A DNA stretch of 64,000 nt from contig URAK01000002.1 in the NCBI GenBank assembly GCA_900545705.1, positions 186,001 to 250,000 of the forward strand. The letters are read 5' to 3'. A program made the position numbers and the translations under genes. The stretch's first letter is position 1, and each line of letters opens with the position of its first letter. The stretch comes from an uncultured Opitutales bacterium. GTDB taxonomy: Bacteria > Verrucomicrobiota > Verrucomicrobiia > Opitutales > Intestinicryptomonadaceae. A model generated the notes under the pieces. That model had not been told where the DNA came from. It did not search any database and was given only the letters and a program-made list of their open reading frames with translations. Positions 1 to 8,587 of this stretch are shown here, one piece after another.

Positions 1-655
1 TCTCCGCGACTGCAATAGCCGTATTTATCAATACCGCCGACGCCCCTATTTCCATTGCCTGCGCCGCGTGCGACGGCAGCCCTATGCCCGCGTCCACGAC
101 AACGGGAAGGTCGGCCTGCTCAATTATAATTTCAATTTGCGAGCGCGTTTCAAGCCCCCTGTTTGTGCCAATCGGGGCACCGAGCGGCATCAGCGCCGCA
201 ACGCCCGCATCTTGCAGGCGCATTGCAAGAACCGGGTCGGCATTCATATACGCCATAACTTTAAATCCCTCGCCGGCGAGGATTTTTGAGGCTTTCAGCG
301 TTTCGATTGGATCGGGGAGCAGGTAGTTTGGGTCGGGGTGAATTTCAAGCTTCACGAAATCCCCGAATCCCGCGGCTCTGCCGAGCCTTGCGATTCTCAC
401 AGCTTCGTCGGCATCAACCGCGCCGGACGTGTTCGGCAATACGAGATATTTTTGGGGGTCGAGATAGTCGGCGAGGTTGGCGTATTTGTCGGACTTTTCA
501 AGGCTTACCCTTTTCAGCGCGACTGTCGCGACGGACGCCTCCGAGGCTTCGACCGCCTCGGCCATAATTTCGGGCGACCGGAATTTGCCGGTTCCCACAA
601 AAAGGCGCGACTTAAACTCGCGCCCGCCTATAATCAATTTGTCGGTGTTATCCAT
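1..655 (-). CDS. thiG: Thiazole synthase ThiG, 3' end outside the window
   Basis: Makes the thiazole phosphate ring of thiamine from deoxyxylulose phosphate, dehydroglycine and the ThiS thiocarboxylate, in the cytoplasm. About 218 residues are visible and the frame is open to the window edge, so roughly 40 C-terminal residues are missing. The start MDNTDKLIIGGREFKSRLFV is the usual ThiG opening. The expected Schiff-base lysine sits in FVKLEIHPDPNYLLPD at about residue 102, and the phosphate-binding glycines appear in the PLGAPIG and DAGIG segments. It follows the small HHH gene by 64 bases on the same strand. No thiS or other thi gene is visible on this side, and I saw no TPP riboswitch in the short gap. 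Identification is firm. Confidence 0.95.
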   Translation of the reverse strand, partial: MDNTDKLIIGGREFKSRLFVGTGKFRSPEIMAEAVEASEASVATVALKRVSLEKSDKYANLADYLDPQKYLVLPNTSGAVDADEAVRIARLGRAAGFGDFVKLEIHPDPNYLLPDPIETLKASKILAGEGFKVMAYMNADPVLAMRLQDAGVAALMPLGAPIGTNRGLETRSQIEIIIEQADLPVVVDAGIGLPSHAAQAMEIGASAVLINTAIAVAE

Positions 656-719
656 GTTGTAAAATGCTATTGGCGGACGACGGCATAAGCTATGTCCGCA
701 ACTATGCCGGGATTGCGCA

Positions 720-968
720 CTATTGGGTTTCGGCAAAATCCGTGGCAAGCTTCATGTACTTTAACATTTCCGGCGGAATCTCAACCTTTATTTTGGACAA
801 ATCCGCCACGAGTGACTCCGGATCGCGCCCGCGCAACTCGTATATCTCTCTAAAACCGAGGTCGAGCAACGCCCTCGCCCCTACGACATCCATTCGCGGG
901 ATTCTCATAAACGGGCTTTTCAAGGCGGCGTAATCGACCTTGCGCTTCTTTTGCGGCTGGCGGCGCAT
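720..968 (-). CDS. Small helix-hairpin-helix protein, Cdd1-like
   Basis: An 82-residue protein that begins with a basic stretch (MRRQPQKKRK) and then carries IPRMDVVGARALLDLGF. This resembles the single helix-hairpin-helix of the Cdd1 'pathogenicity locus' family and related putative nucleic-acid-binding proteins. The frame is open further upstream, but the ATG at 968 lies one base past the stop of the TPR gene, which points to translational coupling, and the extra upstream residues overlap that gene. It probably belongs to one transcript with coaX and the TPR gene. Function is unknown; DNA or RNA binding is inferred from the fold only. Confidence 0.7.
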   Translation of the reverse strand: MRRQPQKKRKVDYAALKSPFMRIPRMDVVGARALLDLGFREIYELRGRDPESLVADLSKIKVEIPPEMLKYMKLATDFAETQ

Positions 969-969
969 A

Positions 970-2169
970 TTATTTCTTTGCCGCGTCGATTTTATCCTGC
1001 ACCTGTTTGGCGCGCTTGTCGGAGGAGAATTTTTTGACACCCTCCTCGATTAATTTCAAGACCTGTTCGTCTTTGTACAGGAACTCCGAGTTTTTGCCTA
1101 TCGCGGCCGCATAGAACATATCGGACTTATCGTTGCGCACGGCGTACAGTATCAGCCCCGCCCTTACCTGCGGCAATATTTCAGCCGTATCGGCGGCGTC
1201 TTTAAACATATTCCAGACGTCCTCGTTCTTTGAGAGCACAAAGAGCTCTATGCCGTCGAGCGCGGCCGCCGCATCGCCGAGTTCGCGGGCGGCCTTTATG
1301 AGATTTGCCGCCTCCATCACTCCGCCGACGCGGTAAGAGACTAATGCCTTGCCCCTGAGTGCAAGCGTATTTTTAGGCTCGGATTTTAGTATGTTGTTGT
1401 ATATTTCAAGCGCGAGGGGCCAAGACTCCAACAGCGCGGCTGCCCTCGCGGGAACTACGCTTGCGGAAGGCGTCCATAAGTCGCGCGTTCCGAGGTAGAG
1501 GCGAAGAATTGTCGCGAGCGCGTCGGGGGTCGAGGAAGAAATCATCTTGCGCGCGTCTATGCCTCCAACGAGCTCCTTTACAAGCGCGTTATCTGGGTTC
1601 TTCGAATCTCTGAGTGCGTAAACCATTGCGAGATTTAGTGATTCGAGATTCTCTTTGGCGAGTTTTTTAAGAGTCGGCAGGTACGCGGAAATTTCATCGG
1701 GTTTTTGCTGCATTATGCACACTGTTGCGGCATATACAGCGGAGGGGTCGTCGCCAAGCTTTATAGCTTTGTCGTAATATTTTTTAGACGCCTCAAAATC
1801 TTTTGAGAGCATAGACAAAGTTCCGAGCGTGCGGATAGCCCGCAAGTTGTCCGGGCGCGCTGCGAGGAACGCTTCAAACAACGACTTTGCTTTTTGCATG
1901 TTTCCCACCCCCATATAGCAAACGGCGACCGGCATAAGCTCTTCCGGCTTGTAGGAGTCAGGAGAAGCCTCATAGTTTTTAATTGCGGCTTCGTTTGCCT
2001 CGCGGTTTGAAAACACAACCGGGGAATCGAACAACTCCGTCTTTGAATACGAGGACTTGTCTTTAAGCAGATCCGGCGACGGCGCGGGTGCGGAAGTTTG
2101 GGCGCAAACGCCTGCCGATATTGTCAGTGCCGCAAGCACCGCGGTGATTGTACGTTTTATTTCAGTCAT
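970..2169 (-). CDS. Exported tetratricopeptide-repeat protein
   Basis: A 399-residue protein with an N-terminal signal peptide (basic MTEIKR, a hydrophobic core, then likely cleavage near VCAQTSA). Several TPR units follow from about residue 60 (for example PVAVCYMGVGNMQKAKSLFE and GTLSMLSKDFEASKKYYDKA) and again around residues 240-290 (SWPLALEIYNNILKSEPKN). TPR arrays are protein-interaction scaffolds, so a periplasmic or outer-membrane-associated scaffold role is likely. It overlaps coaX by four bases (ATGA) and abuts the HHH gene, indicating an operon. No enzymatic motif is visible. Confidence 0.85.
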   Translation of the reverse strand: MTEIKRTITAVLAALTISAGVCAQTSAPAPSPDLLKDKSSYSKTELFDSPVVFSNREANEAAIKNYEASPDSYKPEELMPVAVCYMGVGNMQKAKSLFEAFLAARPDNLRAIRTLGTLSMLSKDFEASKKYYDKAIKLGDDPSAVYAATVCIMQQKPDEISAYLPTLKKLAKENLESLNLAMVYALRDSKNPDNALVKELVGGIDARKMISSSTPDALATILRLYLGTRDLWTPSASVVPARAAALLESWPLALEIYNNILKSEPKNTLALRGKALVSYRVGGVMEAANLIKAARELGDAAAALDGIELFVLSKNEDVWNMFKDAADTAEILPQVRAGLILYAVRNDKSDMFYAAAIGKNSEFLYKDEQVLKLIEEGVKKFSSDKRAKQVQDKIDAAKK

Positions 2170-2951
2170 TTTCTTCCTTCATTTAAAATATAAGAGCGAG
2201 CCAACCCCAATGCGGAAAGATTGGACTCTATTTTTCTGCCTGCAAGCCATTTTTTAGGAAGTAGTTCTACACTCCCGCCGGTAAAAACCGTCTTTTGGGC
2301 TATATCGCCGTTCGGGAAGTATTCTTTTTCTATATCGGAAATTATCCCGTCGGCGAGCTTGCAAAAACCCTTGACGCAACCTACATACATCGCCTCGACC
2401 GTATCTTTGCCAATTGCCATGTCGAAATCTGCGAGCGCCGGATTTATTTTAGGCAACTGCGCCGCCCTTTCAGAGAGGTAGTCGGCGAATGCGTGCATTC
2501 CCGGGGCGATTGCCCCTCCCGCATATCTGCCGGCTTCGTCGACGAAATCAATCGTCACCGCCGTTCCCATATCTACCGATATGTACGGGGGCTCAAAAAA
2601 TATCGCAGCCCCCACGGCATCGGCAATTCTGTCGTCTCCAACTTGCGCCGGATTTTTCATGTCTATTTCCATCGGGGCGTTTTTGTATGTGAGCCTCATC
2701 GCGCCTACGTTTAAGGCTTCAATGAGCCCCGCGAACTCTTCGGAGCGACTCGGCACTACCGAGCACCACGCGAGCGCATCCGCCCCGGAGTTTTCATAGA
2801 GACGTTCTTGGGAGAAAATATGCGGAAAATTTTCCCCGTCGAAGTCGGAGCTCCAAACGGCGGAGTATGAGGAACCGTCGAAGGCCACGACCGCGCAATG
2901 TGTACGCGTATTGCCTATATCGACGCAAAATATTTTTCGTTTAGCTTGCAT
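2166..2951 (-). CDS. coaX: Type III pantothenate kinase
   Basis: Phosphorylates pantothenate, the first step of coenzyme A synthesis, in the cytoplasm. The 261-residue length fits the family. The ASKHA-fold phosphate-binding motif DIGNTRTHC is at residues 11-19, the second motif VDMGTAVTIDF lies near residue 125, and GGAIAPGM follows. The start at 2951 is forced because DIGNT must be N-terminal. A terminator-like hairpin with a U-run ends only about eight bases before this ATG, which is an unusual arrangement and could allow attenuation. The TPR gene overlaps its 3' end. Confidence 0.95.
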   Translation of the reverse strand: MQAKRKIFCVDIGNTRTHCAVVAFDGSSYSAVWSSDFDGENFPHIFSQERLYENSGADALAWCSVVPSRSEEFAGLIEALNVGAMRLTYKNAPMEIDMKNPAQVGDDRIADAVGAAIFFEPPYISVDMGTAVTIDFVDEAGRYAGGAIAPGMHAFADYLSERAAQLPKINPALADFDMAIGKDTVEAMYVGCVKGFCKLADGIISDIEKEYFPNGDIAQKTVFTGGSVELLPKKWLAGRKIESNLSALGLARSYILNEGRK

Positions 2952-2958
2952 TTAAAAG

Positions 2959-2996
2959 AAAAACCCGCAAAAAGCGTCAGCTTCTCGTCGGGTTTT
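2959..2996 (-). terminator. Terminator-like hairpin just upstream of coaX
   Basis: Read on the minus strand, an AAAACCCG arm (2989-2996) pairs with CGGGTTTTT (2959-2967), followed by TCTTTT. It should end transcription of the small lipoprotein gene at 3067-3321, but its U-run lies directly before the coaX start, so it may also act as a leader attenuator. Confidence 0.6.
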
Positions 2997-3015
2997 GAAA
3001 TTAATTAAATTCGGC

Positions 3016-3033
3016 AAGAGGGCGCGCCCTCTT
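3016..3033. other. Perfect 18-bp palindrome
   Basis: AAGAGGGCGCGCCCTCTT is self-complementary over all 18 bases and lies between the lipoprotein stop and the hairpin at 2959-2996. It could be a second stem of a tandem terminator or a protein-binding site. No role can be assigned from sequence. Confidence 0.5.
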
Positions 3034-3066
3034 TGCAAAAAACGGGAGATTCTCTGGGGGTAAGAA

Positions 3067-3321
3067 TTAGTAGTCTTCGACAGTCACCAGACCCCACGCG
3101 AAGGAGGTCTTGTCGCCCGAAGGCAATTCCATACCGCAAGCTTCTTCCGTTCTGATGTTTATCGAGGTATCGGAAGTCGGGGAGAAGCAGCCGGGCTCGT
3201 ATGTGTACAGTCCGAAGAATGTGCTCTTCTGGTGCGCTGTTCTTTCGTTACCCGTGTTGCAACCGCCGAGCATCGCTCCAGCGATAACCATAGAAATGAG
3301 TGCTAATATACGAAGTTTCAT
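3067..3321 (-). CDS. Small predicted lipoprotein
   Basis: An 84-residue protein starting MKLRILALISMVIAGAMLGGC, a textbook lipoprotein signal with cysteine at about residue 21. The mature part is short, about 63 residues, and holds one further cysteine pair candidate (PGCFSP and EEACGM). It ends SFAWGLVTVEDY, loosely reminiscent of TRL-like lipoproteins, but that similarity is too weak to assert. The upstream in-frame start at 3357 would put 12 residues before the signal peptide and is less likely. It is divergent from the secretin operon. Function unknown. Confidence 0.7.
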   Translation of the reverse strand: MKLRILALISMVIAGAMLGGCNTGNERTAHQKSTFFGLYTYEPGCFSPTSDTSINIRTEEACGMELPSGDKTSFAWGLVTVEDY

Positions 3322-3380
3322 GGAAAACGAATTTATGAATGCTCGGCTGAAATGCAATCTATTTTTTTCATTTTTTTTCG

Positions 3381-3409
3381 TTGCGGGAAACTTTCGGCCA
3401 ACTTATACA
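3381..3409 (+). promoter_or_regulatory. Candidate sigma70-type promoter of the secretion operon
   Basis: TTGCGG (3381-3386) and TATACA (3404-3409) are separated by exactly 17 bases and lie about 90 bases before the secretin start. The match is moderate and was found by eye only. Confidence 0.4.
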
Positions 3410-3499
3410 TTTATATAAAACAGACCAATCGCACTATGCGGGTATATTCTGCCGGCACTGCCGCCGGCGCAAATTTTCAATAAAAAACAAAACTACAAC

Positions 3500-6043
3500 A
3501 TGCAAAACATATTTCACGGCAAAACCACAAGATGCCGTTTTGCGCATATTATGGCGATGTTAGCCGGAACAATGCTCGCCTTTTCGGGTGATGTTTTGGC
3601 ACAGCAACAGCAAGCCAGACCAGTTAACGCGGCGGCCCCCGCGAAATCTCCCACAACCGCCGCTCCAGCCGGTGCAAAGCCTGCTACGGCCGCCAGTGCA
3701 GCCTCGGCGAACCAATCCGCCGCACAACCTGCAAAAAGCGGGCAAAGTTCCGCACAGAAGCAGAACGAACCCCCAAGGCCTGCCGGCGGATTTGTAGTCA
3801 GGGGCGAAAATTTTAGCAGGAACCGCTTTGCGAGGGAACAGGAACCTAAAAACGACAACCATTTGCAGGGACCGTTCTATTTCGTGGACGAAAACCCAAT
3901 GCAGGTAATAAAAATCCTCGAAGAACTCACTGGGCAAGTCGCAATAACCTCCGCGGGCCTTCCAAACGCAAAAATTAACTTTGCTTCAAAAGGCAAGCTT
4001 CCGCGCGACGAAGCAATATTGGCAATAAAATCTCTGCTTTCCGCAAATGGCATGGCAGTTGTCCAAATGGGCGAAAAATTCTTTAAAGTGTCGCCGTCAC
4101 AGGGTGTAAACGCCCAAGCCCCAACCTACATTTCCGGAAAGGCGTCGGATCTGCCGACAAGCAACGCGTTCGCGTCAAAGTTTTACGAGCTTAAATACGT
4201 CGACATCGAGACTCTCGCCCAGACGCTTTCAACTTTCATATCGCCCAACAATGTTGCGTCCCTCTCTCTGTTTCCGCGAAGCAACGCATTCTTTCTGACT
4301 GACACAGTGGCAAACCACCAGCGCATAGAAATGCTACTCGAGAAAATAGACGTTGAGCCGTCGATAAACGAGGAGATAGGATTTTTCATGCTTAAAAACG
4401 TGGGCGCCGACGACGCAAAGCGCAAGCTTTCCACAATACAAAACGACGCCCTAAAAAAATACCTCGCGAAAACAAGCATTGAGTCGGACGAACGCACGAA
4501 CCAGCTGATTGTGGTCACCCCCAAGGGCAACCTAAAACACATAAAAAAAATCGTTGATGCGCTCGATACCGACGCCCAGCCATTGACGCGCAGCGAAGTA
4601 TTCTATATACGCCACGGTGAGTCGAAAGATGTGGCGACAGTCCTCAACCAGATAGTCAAGGGGCAACAAGCCGCCGTAAAGAGCAACAACGCAGCGGAAG
4701 CCGCGAGGGTAGCCGCAACAAACCGCAGCAACATGATTTCAAACGCGCAAAACCGCAACGCGATAAACAGGGGCCAGCAGGCCGCCCGACCAACCAACCT
4801 GACCGCAGACCCCACAGGCGCCGCCTTGCAGTTCAGCGAGTACGTCACAATAGTTGCCGACGAGCGAAGCAACTCGATAGTCGCCTACGGTACGTCTACC
4901 GACCTGATGCAAATAAGAAATATAATTGAAAAGGTCGACGTGGTGCTCGCGCAGGTAAAGATAGACGTCATAATAACAGAGGTCACTTTGACCGACAAGC
5001 AAGTTTCGGGGCTATCTACTTTCGGGCTTGACTACTCTACAGTCTCCAGCACGTCGTCGGACGGAAGCGTGACGCCGCGCGGATGGAGGGGCAATACTTC
5101 GGTTGGCTCGCTAAACGACTCCGGTGAAAACGCATTTGTATTTTCTATGAACGAGCAGGGATTCTCTGCAATATTCAACATTGCCGAGGAAAACAGCAAA
5201 GTAAAAATCCTATCCGCGCCCTCGATAGTGACAACCCACAACAAGGAAGCCACCATAAACGTATCAAAAAAATACCCATTCATAACCGGAACAACGACCT
5301 ACAATACCGGCAATTTTCCGTCGACGCAAGATACCGTTGAGTGGCGCGACATAGGTATAATACTCGAAGTGACGCCCCTGATAGGCAACAACGGCGTGGT
5401 GCAGCTCGACATAAAACAGACGGCGAGCTCCGTGCTCGACTACATGGAGGTCAACGACACGCGCCAAGCGATAGAAGGCACGAGAGAGGCCGAGAGCTTT
5501 GTCAGCGCCCGCGACGGCGAAACGATAGTTTTGGCGGGGCTCCAACAGACCGAAGCAACCGACACCGACCAGGCAGTTTGGCTGCTATCCGACATACCTG
5601 TAATCGGGGAGCTTTTCAAGCCAACCAACGACCAGCGCACAAGGACGGAGCTCGTCATATTTATCCGCCCGACTATTATAAGCAGCGCCGCAGTAGACAC
5701 AATAATGAAAGATACGGGCATGGATAAATCCCCGATATCGAAAGAGCTCGATTTATATTTGAAAACCGGCAGGTTTTACGACCCCGAAACCGACGGATTT
5801 GGGCAGGCCGAGTCAGCCAGAAGCTCGGCGCTTCGCACGATACTTCCGAAGGGCAGAAACGAGGAGGCGTTTAAGAATCCGGACGGAAATAAGAAAGAAG
5901 GAGCCCAAGAAGAAAGCACTCCCGCCGAAGAAGAAAGCTCCTCAGCCGAGAAAGCCGCCGAGGCCAACAATGCCGGCAGCGATAATATCACAGCGCCAAG
6001 CAAGGCGAAAGCGCACAGGTTTGTACCGGGCGTGAGAAAATGA
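3500..6043 (+). CDS. gspD: Type II secretion/type IV pilus-family secretin
   Basis: Forms the outer-membrane channel of a type II secretion-like machine. The 847-residue protein has an N-terminal signal (hydrophobic core, then FSGDVLAQQQ), then a low-complexity Ala/Pro/Gln linker to about residue 95. N0-like (MQVIKILEELTGQVAITS) and N1-N3-type domains follow to about residue 490. The secretin core from about 550 to 730 holds VKILSAPSIVTTHNKEA, VEWRDIGIILEVTPLI and VWLLSDIPVIGELF, ending TELVIFIRPTII. A Lys/Glu/Ala-rich tail of about 100 residues follows. A Gln/Asn/Ala-rich insert lies inside the last N domain around 390-440. It overlaps the next gene by four bases (ATGA) and leads the operon. 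Confidence 0.93.
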   Translation: MQNIFHGKTTRCRFAHIMAMLAGTMLAFSGDVLAQQQQARPVNAAAPAKSPTTAAPAGAKPATAASAASANQSAAQPAKSGQSSAQKQNEPPRPAGGFVVRGENFSRNRFAREQEPKNDNHLQGPFYFVDENPMQVIKILEELTGQVAITSAGLPNAKINFASKGKLPRDEAILAIKSLLSANGMAVVQMGEKFFKVSPSQGVNAQAPTYISGKASDLPTSNAFASKFYELKYVDIETLAQTLSTFISPNNVASLSLFPRSNAFFLTDTVANHQRIEMLLEKIDVEPSINEEIGFFMLKNVGADDAKRKLSTIQNDALKKYLAKTSIESDERTNQLIVVTPKGNLKHIKKIVDALDTDAQPLTRSEVFYIRHGESKDVATVLNQIVKGQQAAVKSNNAAEAARVAATNRSNMISNAQNRNAINRGQQAARPTNLTADPTGAALQFSEYVTIVADERSNSIVAYGTSTDLMQIRNIIEKVDVVLAQVKIDVIITEVTLTDKQVSGLSTFGLDYSTVSSTSSDGSVTPRGWRGNTSVGSLNDSGENAFVFSMNEQGFSAIFNIAEENSKVKILSAPSIVTTHNKEATINVSKKYPFITGTTTYNTGNFPSTQDTVEWRDIGIILEVTPLIGNNGVVQLDIKQTASSVLDYMEVNDTRQAIEGTREAESFVSARDGETIVLAGLQQTEATDTDQAVWLLSDIPVIGELFKPTNDQRTRTELVIFIRPTIISSAAVDTIMKDTGMDKSPISKELDLYLKTGRFYDPETDGFGQAESARSSALRTILPKGRNEEAFKNPDGNKKEGAQEESTPAEEESSSAEKAAEANNAGSDNITAPSKAKAHRFVPGVRK

Positions 6044-6885
6044 AGACATTGATCGCGACAATAATTGTATGCTCCGCATTCTTGACGGCAACCGCCCAAG
6101 GAAACGGAGACATTACGGCGGGCGGAGATTCTTTTACGCGCGGTGGACCTCCGCCGCTCCCGTATTCTGACGGCCTTCCCCCGCCCCCGCCGGAAGAAAA
6201 CTTTCGGCAGATGCCTCCGCCCACAGAGGAAGATGCTCGGCAAGCCCACCCTTCCGAAGCAGGCTTTGGGGAAAGCACTGCGCAAGAAGGAAAAGCTTCG
6301 GACGGCAACGAAGAAGGCGCAACGGGCGGCGCAGGGATTGAATCGGAACAGGCGCAACCCCCATCTGTGGACGTTGCCTTAAACGGCAAAAATCCCCAGG
6401 AGGCTAATGCGGGCGGCGGAAACAGTGCAATACCTGCTCTCGACGGCGCGGAATCTTTATTGGGGAGGAACCCATTTGGCAATTCTCCTGCGGGAAAATC
6501 GGGCAAGGACGAAAAAAACGAAGCGAGCCTTGAACTTACATGCGCATGTTTTGTAGACGGCAAATGGAATTTTGTCATCACAGATATAGAATCCAAAGTA
6601 TCGTACGCAGTGGTATTAAAAGGCCGTATTTCAGACGAGATACCGTACAGGGTGGACTTTTTTGACGAAGATACTATGAGCGTGGTTGTTTCAAATTCGA
6701 TATCCGAATTTGTAATAACGCTGAAAAGCCCCGACGAACCCGCGCCCGCGCCGCCCCCGCCGCCGAAAGCGGCGGCCACTGCGCAAAAAAACAACCAGCA
6801 GTCAAACCGGCAAAACCGCTATAGGATGTGGTTTCCGCCGCAGAGGGTGGAAGTTCCAAAGGCAAAACGCATAAACTGGCGGTAA
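6040..6885 (+). CDS. Exported proline-rich protein in the GspC position
   Basis: A 281-residue protein with a signal peptide (MKTLIATIIVCSAFLTATAQ). A Pro/Gly/Glu-rich disordered half (about 30-160) is followed by a small beta-rich domain (about 165-235, including CACFVDGKWNFVITDIESK and SYAVVLKGRISDEI), then another Pro/Ala stretch and a basic end. In type II systems the position between secretin and ATPase often belongs to GspC/PilP-like linkers that touch the secretin N0 domain. That role is inferred from position and the presence of one small beta domain, not from sequence similarity. It overlaps gspD by ATGA and ends four bases before gspE. Confidence 0.75.
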   Translation: MKTLIATIIVCSAFLTATAQGNGDITAGGDSFTRGGPPPLPYSDGLPPPPPEENFRQMPPPTEEDARQAHPSEAGFGESTAQEGKASDGNEEGATGGAGIESEQAQPPSVDVALNGKNPQEANAGGGNSAIPALDGAESLLGRNPFGNSPAGKSGKDEKNEASLELTCACFVDGKWNFVITDIESKVSYAVVLKGRISDEIPYRVDFFDEDTMSVVVSNSISEFVITLKSPDEPAPAPPPPPKAAATAQKNNQQSNRQNRYRMWFPPQRVEVPKAKRINWR

Positions 6886-6889
6886 AAAA

Positions 6890-8587
6890 ATGTCACTTTC
6901 CTACGAAAAGAAAATAGAAGCGGCGAAAGCCGAGTTTAAGAAAAAACTCTCACCGGACGATGCCTCGAAATTCGATGCCTGCGCCGATCCGAGAAAGCCG
7001 CGGTTTTTATTGGAGCACGGCAATTTTACGGAATCCGAAATAGTGAGCGAGCTTTCCGAGACTGTCGGCCTTGAAACTGTCGACAATATTGAAATTCCCG
7101 AAAACGCCGAGAGCCTGCTTCCGCTCAGAATAATAAACGAGTACCGCTGTCTTCCGCTCTCCGACGGCACAGCTGTTTTCACATGGCCGCCGTCGGACGA
7201 CGCGATAAAATGGATATGCGCAATATCCGGAAGAATCCCCCCGATAAAGCTAGCGCCCTACTCTCTCGTTGAGGGAAAGATTGCCGAGAGTTTCGGCGTC
7301 GGCGCGGAATCACTTGAAGGCAGAGACGCCGACGATTTTTCCGACATATCCGAAAGCGAGACGCAAGAGGACGAAAACGCCGCCATCATAAAATTTGTGA
7401 ACGAAATAATAACGCGCGCCCTTGCCGACAGGGCAACCGACATTCACATAGAGCCCCGCCGGGACAGCCTCGCAATAAGATACAGAATCGACGGCGACAT
7501 GAATTCCGTGTCAGTGCCCGACAATCTCGTAAAGTTTAAGGACGCAATCGTATCGAGAATAAAAATAATGGCGCGGCTGAACATATCTGAAAAGCGCCGC
7601 CCGCAAGACGGGCGCATAGCATTCAGGTCCAAGAGCGGCGAGGAGATCGACATACGAGTATCTTCGCTGCCGACCCTCTACGGAGAGAGCGTTTCGCTGC
7701 GACTGCTAAATCAGAAATCGAGGCCTGTCACGATAGAGGATCTCGGGTTTCTGCCGGACGACGCCGCAAAAATATCGCGGCCGTTATCGCTCCCGCACGG
7801 AATAATACTTGTCACGGGCCCGACCGGCTCCGGCAAATCGACGACATTAACCGCCTTCATACGCCGCCTGCGCTCGCCAGAAGTTCGAATAATAACGGTT
7901 GAGGACCCCGTCGAGTACGAAGTTGAGGGGGTGAACCAAACACAGGTAAATCCTGAAATAGGGCTTACGTTTTCGTCGGTTCTGCGCTCGGTTCTGCGCC
8001 AGGACCCCGACATAATTATGGTCGGGGAAATACGCGACAGGGAGACGGCAGACATAGCAATACGGGCGTCGCTTACTGGGCACCTCGTGCTTAGCACGCT
8101 GCATACTAACGACTCCGCCGGCGCGCTCACAAGGCTTGTAGACATGGGCATAGAGCCGTTTCTAATAGCTTCCTCAGTGGAAATGATACTTGCACAGAGG
8201 CTCGTAAGGCGGCTTTGCAAATGCGCAGTGCCTGCAAACTACACAAGGCAGCAGCTCTCATCAAGCCTCGCAACCCTCGGCATTCCGCAATCGGAACTCG
8301 AGTTTGCCGGAGGGATAAAAATCCCGCACGGCTGCGATAAATGCCGCTCGATAGGCTATTACGGAAGAGTCGGGATATTTGAGATACTTTTGGTCACCGA
8401 AGATATACATTCGATGATAGTGTCGCGCGCTTCTGCAAGAGAAATAAGGGAAGCCGCCCGCGCCAACGGAATGCGCACATTGCAGGAATGCGGGTGGGAG
8501 CTCGTAAAGCGCGGAATAAGCGGGCTCGACGAAATAATGTGCTACGCAAACCTAAACGACGAAGCCGTAAGCCATGCGAAAGTATAA
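6890..8587 (+). CDS. gspE: Type II secretion/pilus assembly ATPase GspE/PilB
   Basis: Cytoplasmic motor ATPase that powers pseudopilus or pilus assembly. At 565 residues it has an N-terminal MshEN/N1E-like region, then the arginine-rich segment RYRIDGDMNSV and DGRIAFRSKSGEEIDIRVS. Walker A is GPTGSGKSTT near residue 310, the Asp box is TVEDPVEYEVEGVNQ, Walker B is DPDIIMVGEIRD, and the His box is TGHLVLSTLHTNDS. The zinc-binding segment is slightly altered: the first pair is CKC rather than CxxC, while the second, GCDKC, is intact before the usual GYYGRVGIFEILL. It overlaps gspF by 14 bases. Confidence 0.96.
   Translation: MSLSYEKKIEAAKAEFKKKLSPDDASKFDACADPRKPRFLLEHGNFTESEIVSELSETVGLETVDNIEIPENAESLLPLRIINEYRCLPLSDGTAVFTWPPSDDAIKWICAISGRIPPIKLAPYSLVEGKIAESFGVGAESLEGRDADDFSDISESETQEDENAAIIKFVNEIITRALADRATDIHIEPRRDSLAIRYRIDGDMNSVSVPDNLVKFKDAIVSRIKIMARLNISEKRRPQDGRIAFRSKSGEEIDIRVSSLPTLYGESVSLRLLNQKSRPVTIEDLGFLPDDAAKISRPLSLPHGIILVTGPTGSGKSTTLTAFIRRLRSPEVRIITVEDPVEYEVEGVNQTQVNPEIGLTFSSVLRSVLRQDPDIIMVGEIRDRETADIAIRASLTGHLVLSTLHTNDSAGALTRLVDMGIEPFLIASSVEMILAQRLVRRLCKCAVPANYTRQQLSSSLATLGIPQSELEFAGGIKIPHGCDKCRSIGYYGRVGIFEILLVTEDIHSMIVSRASAREIREAARANGMRTLQECGWELVKRGISGLDEIMCYANLNDEAVSHAKV

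Noticed and set aside
5988..6794. A 268-codon minus-strand open frame opposite the secretin partner
   Set aside because: It arises from the Pro/Gly-rich repeats of the real gene read backwards.
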